A stretch of DNA of 64,000 bases, from assembly GCA_963210315.1 (NCBI GenBank), contig OY723290.1, forward strand, positions 1,674,001-1,738,000. Reading direction: 5' to 3'. The translations under genes and the position numbers were made by a program. Positions 53,886 to 63,249 of the stretch are shown piece after piece. The notes beneath the pieces are model-generated. The model had not been told where the DNA came from. It ran no database searches and saw nothing but the letters and a program-made list of their open reading frames with translations. How positions within the stretch are numbered: position 1 is the first letter of the stretch; every line of letters starts with the position of its first letter. Origin of the DNA: Rhynchopus euleeides. Its lineage: Eukaryota; Euglenozoa; Diplonemea; Diplonemida; Diplonemidae.

Positions 53886-53957
53886 AAGCAGCTTCAAATA
53901 CCTGCGGAGATGCCCCATCATGCGCTCTGCAGGGCCGCTAAGATGTGCGAGATTTGT
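53886..53957 (+). repeat. Upstream module R4, copy 2
   Basis: Matches 20802-20872 over about 70 bp. Here it leads within 60 bp into R2 and then R1. Confidence 0.8.
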
Positions 53958-54014
53958 TGTCATGGTTCTGTGTTGTTGATTGAAGCGATGTCTTGTTGAT
54001 GGGGCTGTCCAAAC

Positions 54015-54156
54015 CGGATATACTCCACGGTTGCCCTCCTGGTACAGTGGGGGAGCAGACCACCAGACCCCCGGTGAGAGGCTGTGTGGTGGACACAGTG
54101 CGCAGCAGCAGGTTGGCGGAGAGGTTCCGCCTTCCCGCAGGTGGGTGGTTGCAACG
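54015..54156 (+). repeat. Upstream module R2, copy C
   Basis: Matches 33218-33362 (CGGATATACTCCACGGTTGC and onward), contiguous with R1 copy C. Confidence 0.85.
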
Positions 54157-54941
54157 ACATGATGCACAACACACATACTTCGGCCAGAGTGCTGCCACCA
54201 GTCACGGCACCCTCGGTGCGGCCTGAAATTATAATGTCAAACTCAACAGGTCTGAGTCGACATGCAACAGTAACTGCAACATCAACAAGAACAATAACAG
54301 CAACACGTCACAGCAACGTGTGGACACAAGCAAGGCGGGATGTGCATGATGACACAACACACATCGCAGAACCGCAAACTGCGCCTCGATACCTGCACGC
54401 AGGACATGAGGGTTGTCTTTCTTTCGCCCCTAGCTGACGCACACACACACAGAATGAGTGAGTGAGAGAGACGCTTTGATTAACCTTTCCGCGACAGGAT
54501 GACAACACAACACATCACCTCTGACGAAACGAGGCCTCGTGCCGCTGATAATTCACGTTGTATTCAGAAGTTCAACCCACTGACAAGCACACAGCCACGT
54601 GCTGTCTGTGCTGTGTGATATGTGTGTGTGTGATGGCTGCGTTTGTGAATCGTAAACACACGAATGATGACTCTTATACAAAATGCCGCCCCAGTCGGAG
54701 CCCTTGTGGCGATGCCCGAATAGGCAACAAATAACCTTAGGACACCTCTGACTGCGTGTGGCACAGAGCAGATCGAAGAAGAGAAGGTTTGAATGTTGTG
54801 TGTGAAGAAGGCTTCGTGTGCATGATGACAACGTATGGACCAGCCCCAGCCAATCCGAACCACAGCTGTGGAGACGTCCAACGCATTACCCTACCTGACT
54901 TCTGACACACAACACGCCGAGCAGCCCTCATTCCCACACCT
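54157..54941 (+). repeat. Gene-upstream repeat R1, copy C
   Basis: Uninterrupted copy ending 299 bp before the ATG of the Thr/Pro-repeat protein gene. It shares the tail ACACAACACGCCGAGCAGC with copies A and E. Confidence 0.9.
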
Positions 54942-55240
54942 ATCCTCAACCACACACACCCTGCAAGACCGCGTTCTGCACAGAGACTGTGACTATATGT
55001 GCACTGAATCTCTAGTCTTGATCGCGCAGACGTAACTCACCTGCGGCACACGGGCATGACAAGCTTCCTGTCTGTTCTCGAACACAGCCAACCACCGGCT
55101 TGTTGTGCCTACTGATCTACATGACATACCGCAACCTGACCACTACCACGCCCCCCTGCCAGGTGCGTTCGCACATACACATAGACAGTTAGGCTACACA
55201 TAGACAACCACCGTGCCGTGGGTGGAGGAGGCTCGTCACG

Positions 55241-58200
55241 ATGACGCGCCTTTTGACGTCGCTGCTGCTGGTGGCGATGATGGCCTGCTGTGCCGATGCC
55301 TACTACTCGAAGTCGAGGTCTGCGAGCCGTGGGAACTACTACAAGAGCAAGTACGGCAGCAAGTATGGCAGCAAGTACGGGAGCTCTGGCAGGACGAGTC
55401 GTAGCAACCGGTACCGGAAGAGCAAGAGCAGCAGCAAGAGCCGCAGCAAGAGTAAGAGCAGCAACAAGAGCAAGAACAAGGAGTCCTGGACGAGCCGGTG
55501 GAACAAGATGAAGAAGGCGTACAAGAAGAAGTACGGCAGCAAGTACGGTGGGTCAGGCGGTGAAGAGAACAACAACAACAACAACCGGAACAAGAACAAC
55601 AAGCACAAGGAGAAGTGCCAGACCGCTTGGGTGAAGGGTGAGGTGCCGATGTGCTTCAGCAGCATGAAGGGGTGCAGCAAGAACGGGGAGTGGGGCTGGA
55701 CGAACCGCATCGGGGCCGGGACAGAGTCTCTGGAGCTGTGGGCCGGTGCGGAGAAGTGCGAGACGGGCCGCGGTGAGCTGACCGGTGGCGCTGTGGTAGA
55801 GGTGTCTGACGCCGGGATGCAGGTGACGCTGGAGACGAACCGCGGGTGGCGGATGGAGGAGGCGGCCATGTGGATCGGGAGCGACAAGCTGCCTGCACAG
55901 TCGTACGGGGAGTACAGCGCGTCGGTGGAGAAGTTCCCGTACAAGACGTCGCGCGAGGGGCTGCACAGGTTCCGGTTCCGTAAGGGGGCGATGCCTGCGT
56001 CGCTGTACATCGCGATGCACGTCGAGGTGTGCGAGGTGGAGGAGGAGGAGAAGGAGAAGGAGGAGCGCACACCTGCACCTGGGCGCCCCACCCCCACCCC
56101 CTCGCCCGAGGAGGAGGGACCCGAGCCTGAGGAGGAGTGTGTGGAGGCGTGGGTGCAGGGCAAGAAGGCACAGTGCTTCCGTGGGATGCGCAACTGCGAG
56201 CGCCCGAGCGGGTCTTCCGAGATCGGGTGGACGAACTCTGTGTCGCGCGGGAGCGAGATCTTCGAGGTTGTGAGCGGGGCGGAGAAGTGCAGCGGGGCGC
56301 ACGGGGGCTTCACGGCGGGCGAGGTGGAGCTGGAGCTGGAGCAGGCCACGGTGGACGTGACGATCGACCTGGTGGACGGGTGGGCTGTGGAGGAGGCGTC
56401 GATGTGGATTGGGCGCACGAAGCTGCCGCAGCGCCGCTACGGGCGGTTCAGCGCCCTCCCGGCACATTTCCCGTACAAGACCTCGCGTGAGGGTCTGCAC
56501 AAGTTCAAGTTCCGCGGGTCTGCCCCGTCGTGCCTCTACTTCGCGATGCACCTGAAGATTTGCCGGGAGACTACGCCTGCACCGACACCGATGCCCACGC
56601 TGGCCCCCACTCCCACCCCGCGGACTGCCGCCCCGGCGACGGCGACCCCGACACCTGCTGTGACCCCGACACCGCAGGGTCCTTCCACACTGACGCCTGG
56701 CACAACGACACCCACTCCCCAGGGCCCGGCACCGACATCCCCTCCGGTTGCCACTCGCACGCCTGGTGCCACACCCACACCTCAGGGGCCTTCGACGCTT
56801 GCACCTGCAGGCACACCCACACCTCCTGAGGGCCCGTCGCCGACGTCTGCTCCGGGTGCCACACCCACGCCTGCTGCCACGCCCACCCCTCAGGGTCCTG
56901 CCACAATGACTCCTGGCACGACACCGACTCCGCAGGGTCCGTCGACACTTACACCTGGTGCCACACCCACACCCCAGGGGCCGTCGACACTCACGCCCGG
57001 CACGACATCGACCCCGCAGGGTCCTTCGACGCTGACCCCCGGCACGACTAACACGCCGCAGGGACCGTCGACACTGTCGCCTGGTGCCACACCCACACCT
57101 CAGGGTCCTTCGACGCTTGCACCTGCAGGCACACCCACACCTCCTGAGGGCCCGTCACCCACATCTGCTCCGGGTGCAACACCCACGCCTCAGGGGTCGA
57201 CGCTGACGCCTGGTGCCACACCCACACCGCAGGGTCCTGCCACGATGACTCCTGGAGCAACACCGACCCCGCAGGGGCCGTCGACACTCACGCCTGGCAC
57301 GACATCGACTCCGCAGGGTCCTTCGACGCTGACCCCCGGCACGACTAACACGCCGCAGGGACCGTCGACACTGTCGCCTGGTGCCACAGCCACACCTCAG
57401 GGTCCTTCGACGCTTGCACCTGGTGCCACACCTACGCCCCAGGGGCCGTCGACACTCACGCCCGGCACGACATCGACTCCGCAGGGTCCTTCGACACTGT
57501 CGCCTGGTGCGACCGCTACACCCCAGGGTCCTTCCACACTTGCACCTGGTGCCACAGCCACGCCAGAGGGTGCGGCAACACTTGCACCGGGGGCCACGCC
57601 TGCGCCGGAGTGCGTGGAGGAGGCGGTGGACGTGGCGGTGGTGGAGCCCGAGGGGGAGGGTGAGGGTGAGGGTGAGGGTGCCGTCGTGGACTGGGGCGAG
57701 GGGGAGCCCGTGACGGAGGGGATGGCGGCGTGGCCCAGCCCTGTTCCCGAGGGGGAGGAGACGTCGCTGACGAACATCCCCGGTGAGCTGCTGCAGGAGG
57801 GGACGAAGGTGTACTTCCCCACAGACGGTGAGCCCATCGAGGCCGGGAGCAGGCTGCGTGTGGAGTGCCCTGAGAGCTGCACGGACGCGGCATGTGAGGT
57901 GGTGATAGCGACGTACCACTGCCCCCCGTGCTCGTCCGCCACGAACGGTGCGCTGCCCACGCTGCTGCCTGCGGCGGGGTGGAAGGCCGGGGAGTGCGCA
58001 CCCACCTTCAAGACCTTCATGCTGGGGAACGAGTTCGGGATGGTTGCCTTCCAGCAGGTTGTGCCTGCCGGGACGGTGCTGGAGACCCCGCCGCTGGCGC
58101 AGCCGCTGACGAATGTGGCGGTGTTTGTGAGGCGCGGGGGAACGGACTGCGACGCGCTGTCCTTCGAGAAGTGTGGGGAGCAGGACGAGTGCGCGTGGGA

Positions 58201-58393
58201 CGATGAGGCCGGGGGCGAGGGCGGGGCGTGTGTGTCGAACTGGTGCCCTGCTGCGCCGGAGGGCGAGGGCGAGACCGGTGCGGGTGTTGCGTGCGGGGAG
58301 TGTGTGACCCCTGGGCAGCCGACACCGCCCACGCCCCCGCTGCCTGAGGGCGGTGCTGGCCCTGAGGCTGGTGGCCCCGAGGGCCCCTTCTAG
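55241..58393 (+). CDS. Large secreted protein: basic Ser/Tyr/Lys region, two homologous Cys domains, Thr/Pro tandem repeats
   Basis: 1,050 aa, intronless. A signal peptide (1-20) is followed by a Ser/Lys/Gly/Tyr low-complexity region (about 21-120, repeated KYGSKYGS and SKSRSKSKSS). Two homologous about 140-aa domains follow (about 125-265 and 299-440). They share AWV-G....CF..M..C, GWTN, AEKC, EEA-MWIG, FPYKTSREGLH-F-F and LY-AMH...C. Residues about 443-787 are a Thr/Pro-rich array of 14-residue (42-bp) units such as TPTPQGPSTLTPGA, a likely heavily O-glycosylated stalk. The Cys-containing C-terminal region (about 788-1050) has an EGEGEGEG stretch and Pro/Gly-rich end. No GPI signal or membrane span is obvious. 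Probably extracellular matrix or mucin-like. Confidence 0.8.
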   Translation: MTRLLTSLLLVAMMACCADAYYSKSRSASRGNYYKSKYGSKYGSKYGSSGRTSRSNRYRKSKSSSKSRSKSKSSNKSKNKESWTSRWNKMKKAYKKKYGSKYGGSGGEENNNNNNRNKNNKHKEKCQTAWVKGEVPMCFSSMKGCSKNGEWGWTNRIGAGTESLELWAGAEKCETGRGELTGGAVVEVSDAGMQVTLETNRGWRMEEAAMWIGSDKLPAQSYGEYSASVEKFPYKTSREGLHRFRFRKGAMPASLYIAMHVEVCEVEEEEKEKEERTPAPGRPTPTPSPEEEGPEPEEECVEAWVQGKKAQCFRGMRNCERPSGSSEIGWTNSVSRGSEIFEVVSGAEKCSGAHGGFTAGEVELELEQATVDVTIDLVDGWAVEEASMWIGRTKLPQRRYGRFSALPAHFPYKTSREGLHKFKFRGSAPSCLYFAMHLKICRETTPAPTPMPTLAPTPTPRTAAPATATPTPAVTPTPQGPSTLTPGTTTPTPQGPAPTSPPVATRTPGATPTPQGPSTLAPAGTPTPPEGPSPTSAPGATPTPAATPTPQGPATMTPGTTPTPQGPSTLTPGATPTPQGPSTLTPGTTSTPQGPSTLTPGTTNTPQGPSTLSPGATPTPQGPSTLAPAGTPTPPEGPSPTSAPGATPTPQGSTLTPGATPTPQGPATMTPGATPTPQGPSTLTPGTTSTPQGPSTLTPGTTNTPQGPSTLSPGATATPQGPSTLAPGATPTPQGPSTLTPGTTSTPQGPSTLSPGATATPQGPSTLAPGATATPEGAATLAPGATPAPECVEEAVDVAVVEPEGEGEGEGEGAVVDWGEGEPVTEGMAAWPSPVPEGEETSLTNIPGELLQEGTKVYFPTDGEPIEAGSRLRVECPESCTDAACEVVIATYHCPPCSSATNGALPTLLPAAGWKAGECAPTFKTFMLGNEFGMVAFQQVVPAGTVLETPPLAQPLTNVAVFVRRGGTDCDALSFEKCGEQDECAWDDEAGGEGGACVSNWCPAAPEGEGETGAGVACGECVTPGQPTPPTPPLPEGGAGPEAGGPEGPF
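56570..57610 (+). repeat. Coding 42-bp minisatellite
   Basis: About 24 units of a 42-bp repeat inside the 55241-58393 gene, phase-preserving. Higher-order duplication is visible: a block at about 56840-57080 is repeated at about 57140-57380. Confidence 0.85.
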
Positions 58394-59703
58394 GGCCGCG
58401 GCGCCTCCCCTGACGTGATGTGATGTGAAGGGCTCCTGCCTGCCATGTCACGTGTTGTGCTCTTTTATTTGCCGATTTATCTCCCTCTCATCCAATCCAT
58501 ATCAACAAACACAACACAACAACACAACACCACCACAACGCCTTGCCAGGTGCATGCGTGTGGAGGCTGGACGCTCTCTGCGCTGCGTCCACACACAGCC
58601 CTGCTGAGTGGCGGTGTCGGTGTGCCGCTGGTTTCTTCTTCTTCTCCCCATCCCTGGCAGCTGCGGTGCCGCTTCTTGTGCCGGGCAGGGGCAGCGGTTT
58701 GCCCGCTGCCTCTCTGCTCGGTGGCAACACGTATCCCTTGCCTGGGCATGCGGTTCCTCGTTCCTTCGGCATGCAGCCACGCAAAGCGAGGTAGAGGAGC
58801 ACCACCCAACACCCACCACCCACGCCGACGCACACGCACACGACCTGCAAAAGAAACAGAGAAAGAGCAAGGCGGGCAGGTGTGGCTGAGGAATGCAGGG
58901 TTCAGGGTTGTCTCTTCCGTTCTCGCCTGCATATATTATGCCACCCAATTATTTTTATTGCTGTTCTTTGCACCATTTCTTCCACACTGCGCACCGCAGC
59001 GCCTCCACAGATCCGTTTCCCTCCCCCCGCCCCCCGCCTTCCCAGTCCCTGATTTCCCCTTTCCACCATCCACCACGCCATGCCATACAAGGTATCACTC
59101 AGACTGCCGCAACAGGGCGTGGTGCGCCCCTCTTAGCTTGTTTCCACAGGGAGCGAGCGACACGGCGGGTGCTGTGCTCTTGCCTCTGAGGTGGCGACCC
59201 GTCGCGTTCCTTCGGCCCGTGCTCTGGTGGGCTCTGCATCGAGGCAGGCCGGGGCCACAGCGCGTGCCGAACTGTCGATAGAGAACACAGACGGTTCGCA
59301 CAGAAGTGGACAGGACGGGACACACCTGTCTCGGCCCCACGTGCACGCTTCGCTGGGAAGAAGATACCAGCCACACATATGATGAAGGGTGACAGCACAG
59401 TCGTCACAGCCCCAGGGTTGCCTTGCACGTCGAGGCAGTTGGGTTGGTGTCAGACAGAAGTGCGGTATTGACTATTTTCCGCCCCCCGTGTTTCCCTTCT
59501 TCCACACTGCTGTACGGGCTGACTGCACGCACAGCAACCCTTGCCAAGCGCCTTGTCGCGGACCATGCCAAGTGAAGAAGTGACTGCACCACCGCTGCCC
59601 CCTGCCCCGCCCACCCCTTCCCCCCTGTCTTGTGTGGAACGGCCCAGAGCCTGTCTGCCAGAGTTCGGTGGGTGTGTGATGGTGCAGGTTGGAACACACC
59701 AAC
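58394..59703. other. Intergenic region
   Basis: No gene. A/C-rich, Cys/Arg/Pro-coding short frames only. Confidence 0.5.
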
Positions 59704-59771
59704 CGGATATACTCCACGGTTGCCCTCCTGGTACAGTGGGGGTGCAGACCACCAGACCCCCGGTGAGAGGC
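59704..59771 (+). repeat. Upstream module R2, truncated copy D
   Basis: First 68 bp of R2 (CGGATATACT to CCGGTGAGAGGC), then divergence. R1 copy D begins 283 bp further on, with R3 between. Confidence 0.8.
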
Positions 59772-59917
59772 AGCGTTGTGTCTGCCAGACGAAGTGAGGT
59801 GCGGCACCACGCCTTAGTAGCTGCCGTGTGCCTCTTCTGGCCACAGGCAGTATTCCCGGTTGTGGGAGAGCTGCACGTCTTTTCGTTGCCTTGTTTTTGG
59901 ACAGGTTAGTACAGTAC

Positions 59918-59988
59918 AGGACAGGACGCACACAGCCCTGCTGGCACCACACTCTGTGCCTTCAGACAACTCCCGCGAGCCCAGACAA
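59918..59988 (+). repeat. Upstream module R3, copy 2
   Basis: Matches 20674-20744; located between R2 and R1 copy D. Confidence 0.8.
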
Positions 59989-60053
59989 CACTTCTGCCAC
60001 TCTGCACCCCCGCAAAGGGGGAGCGAATCGGTGACATCGGTAAGTTTGCAACG

Positions 60054-60815
60054 ACATGATGCACAACACACATACTTCGGCCAGAGTGCTGCCACCAGTC
60101 ACGGCACCCTCGGTGCGGCCTGAAATCATAATGTCAAACTCAACAGGTCTGAGTCGATGTGCAACAGTAACTGCAACAGCGACAAGAACAATAACAGCAA
60201 CACGCCACAGCAACGTGTGGACACAAGCAAGGCGGGATGTGCATGATGACACAACACACATCGCAGAACCGCAAACTGCGCCTCGATACCTGCACGCAGG
60301 ACATGAGGGTTGTCTTTCTTTCGCCCCTAGCTGACGCACACACACACACAGAATGAGTGAGTGAGAGAGACGCTTTGATTAACCTTTCCGCGACAGGATG
60401 ACAACACAACACATCACCTCTGACGAAACGAGGCCTCGTGCCGCTGATAATTCACGTTGTATTCAGAAGTTCAACCCACTGACAAGCACACAGCCACGTG
60501 CTACGTGTTGTCTGTGCTGTGTGATATGTGTGTGTGTGATGGCTGCGTTTGTGAATCGTAAACACGCGAATGATGACTCTTATACAAAATGCCGCCCCAG
60601 TCGGAGCCCTTGTGGCGATGCCCGAATAGGCAACAAATAACCTTAGGACACCTCTGACTGCGTGTGGCACAGAGCAGATCGAAGAAGAGAAGGTTTGAAT
60701 GTTGTGTGTGAAGAAGGCTTCGTGTGCATGATGACAACGTATGGACCAGCCCCAGCCAATCCGAACCACAGCTGTGGAGACGTCCAACGCATTACCCTAC
60801 CTGACTTCTGACACA
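60054..60815 (+). repeat. Gene-upstream repeat R1, copy D
   Basis: Uninterrupted copy ending 280 bp before the ATG at 61095. Confidence 0.9.
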
Positions 60816-61094
60816 CTCCTCCGGCCGATTTTAGACAACGGGGCGATGCCGAGTCACGCCAAGAAACCCCAGTGCCAAACAACACCCGTTCGGTGGACAT
60901 ATTCTCACCTATTTGTTTGCTGCAACGGGGCTCCTGCCAGTGTCAGAATGATAGGTAGGCAGCGCTTCGGTCAACACACCCAACCTCCTCATCAGGCTGC
61001 GGAGTTGCTTTTGTTTTGCATCATCCGGATTTGGCGCACAGAACAACAACCGTATCTTTTTTCTACACACAGAGGTGCGCCCCCCTGCTGCACG

Positions 61095-62006
61095 ATGCAG
61101 GTGACCGTCACAGGCCCCGACGGCACCAGCGAGGTGATCCCTGTCCCTCTCGAGGGCAGTGTCGCATCCATCGCCGACGCAGCCTGCGCTGCGCTGGACC
61201 TGCCGCAGTGCGACCTCTTCCTGGACAGGGAGGCGCTGGACCCTGCTGACCCCATCAGCGCGACACCCCTCTCCGACGGGGATGTGCTGCGTGCTGTGGT
61301 CAACCTGGTTGCCGTCTCCCGCGCTGCCCTCGCAGAGGAAGGACTCGGGGGGGCGGAACCCCCCGACTTCATGACCTTGATGAGCCTGGAAGAGCGTGAG
61401 GGCAGCGAGTTGGCGGCCTTGCTCCGGCACTGTGCCAGGGTGTACCCCAAGGCACCCCTGATAGACGTGGTCCTCGGGTGGAGTGGCCACACCGACCTGC
61501 CGGATCTGGTCGGCACCCTTCTCCAGGAAGGGTGCAGCCTCGTCTCCTCCCCTCCTAGACTGTATTTACACTCCGACGGTGGGTACCCTCTGCCGGCGCG
61601 CGACAGGCGGGCCAGCAGCGAGCAGCCCCTGGGGGTCTTCCTGAGCACGGGGGTCATGAGTGGCACCCGCCGCGAGAAGGGTGCCAAGGCCCTGTGTGCC
61701 GCGGGTGCCGTGTTCGCCCCGGATATGCAGTCCCCCGAAGGCGACACCGCCATCGTGGGTGCCGCCAAGTCGCACAACGTGGGGCTGCTGGTTGTGCTGC
61801 TGCAAGCGGCCCGGCAGCAGTGGCGATCCGAGGTGGTGAAGGAGCAGCACAGCGAGGCCTGTCTTGCCGCCGCACAGACTCGTGTCAAGAAGAATGGGCG
61901 TGACCTGCACAGCGTCCTGCACGAGCTGGTCACCAGGGTGCCTGTACGCGATGACCTGCTGTGCCGCATTCTTGCTGCTGTGATAGTGGCCTCGATGTGG
62001 CGCTGA
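61095..62006 (+). CDS. Protein with N-terminal ubiquitin-like fold; probable frameshift near the 3' end
   Basis: 303 aa as read. Residues 1-72 have a ubiquitin-like beta-grasp pattern (MQVTVTGPDG, a helix with IADAACAALDL, then LFLDREALDPADPIS and LSDGDVLRAVV). The middle is helical with weak ankyrin-like motifs (DTAIVGAAKSHNVGLLVVLL). The frame stops at 62006, but the next frame from 61982 to 62109 reads as plausible protein (DSGLDVALNLKG, VMNGAMRAAEKNPLKLAKL). A 1-base error or mutation near 61980 probably removed about 42 residues. The start follows a T-rich tract and CACACAG at 61072. Function unknown, perhaps an adaptor. Confidence 0.65.
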   Translation: MQVTVTGPDGTSEVIPVPLEGSVASIADAACAALDLPQCDLFLDREALDPADPISATPLSDGDVLRAVVNLVAVSRAALAEEGLGGAEPPDFMTLMSLEEREGSELAALLRHCARVYPKAPLIDVVLGWSGHTDLPDLVGTLLQEGCSLVSSPPRLYLHSDGGYPLPARDRRASSEQPLGVFLSTGVMSGTRREKGAKALCAAGAVFAPDMQSPEGDTAIVGAAKSHNVGLLVVLLQAARQQWRSEVVKEQHSEACLAAAQTRVKKNGRDLHSVLHELVTRVPVRDDLLCRILAAVIVASMWR

Positions 62007-62109
62007 ACCTGAAAGGGCGTCAGAATGTGATGGAGGTGATGAATGGCGCCATGCGTGCAGCAGAGAAGAACCCGCTGAAGCTGGCCAAGCTGTGCGAGTG
62101 GGATCTGTG

Positions 62110-62744
62110 ACTGAGGTGAGGGAGCAGGGGTCGGCTTGTCTTCGTCACCCTCGCAGCAAGAGACCCCTCAAGGTGGGTGCTGTGAGGCGCCACCTGGAGG
62201 GCGGGTTGAGAAACACCATTGCGCCACGATCCTTCCTTGCCTCCGTGCCAGCTGTTGCCCTGCCTCTTGTTGAGGCCCACCTAGCCTGCCCAGGTGCCTC
62301 ACTGCCTGGGGTGCGGTGCGAAGCGGGGGGTCACCTCTTCCACTGCATCCCTGCCTCTTTCCTGTTCTCCGTTTTCCTTTTCCGGGAGGTGTGTGCCGTC
62401 TGCCCGTGCAGGCCAGGCGAGACAAAGGCGGATGTTCCTAAAGAGGACGAGGAACTCCAAAGCAGTGGAACGCGTCACAGACCCGGAACTCAGCCCCGAA
62501 CCCCTGAACCCATCCCCCACCCCTGCCCTCCCTCTACGCCTCCCTTGTGGGTGGTTCTTGCAAAGCTGCGCGCGTTGGGATTGAACAAAGGCATGCCAAC
62601 CTGAAGAGTGCTTGTGCCGGAGGGCGATTTTCATATGCGAGATTCTGAGTGTGGTTCATACCGTGCTGGATTTGTCTCCATTTCGGTGTATTGATGTGAT
62701 GTCATCACATGCCTTCACGTCTCTTCCTTTCGTCCTTTCGTAAG
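62110..62744. other. Intergenic region
   Basis: No gene recognised. The junction with the duplicated R1/P-domain block is at about 62745. Confidence 0.5.
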
Positions 62745-63029
62745 CACACGAATGATGACTCTTATACAAAATGCCGCCCCAGTCGGAGCCCTTGTGGCGA
62801 TGCCCGAATAGGCAACAAATAACCTTAGGACACCTCTGACTGCGTGTGGCACAGAGCAGATCGAAGAAGAGAAGGTTTGAATGTTGTGTGTGAAGAAGGC
62901 TTCGTGTGCATGATGACAACGTATGGACCAGCCCCAGCCAATCCGAACCACAGCTGTGGAGACGTCCAACGCATTACCCTACCTGACTTCTGACACACAA
63001 CACGCCGAGCAGCTCTCATTCCCACACCT
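62745..63029 (+). repeat. Gene-upstream repeat R1, 3' part, copy E
   Basis: Only the last about 285 bp of R1 (from CACACGAATGATGACTC), ending 221 bp before the ATG at 63250. It begins a block matching 30244-31500 almost exactly. Confidence 0.9.
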
Positions 63030-63249
63030 CTGCACACTGCAGACCATACATGTGTCCACAGCAGGATGTTGAGTCGCTGCCGAGCTCTTCATGCTCGTCA
63101 AGTGAATTTTGTCCCGCGAGATGTGTCTGCACACCTGTGCTTGTTGTTGTGTCAGTGTCACCCACCCACTCACTGCCTTCACACTGCCTCACATCACAGC
63201 ATCAGACAACTCACCAGACCGGAACAAACACACACACAGACTCAGAACA

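Noticed and set aside
56570..57610. 42-bp array as satellite or CRISPR
   Set aside because: It is an in-frame coding minisatellite within a secreted protein gene.
55339..58332. Several long minus-strand frames opposite the Thr/Pro-repeat gene
   Set aside because: Complement of codon-biased repeats; Ser/Arg- or Gly/Val-rich low complexity.
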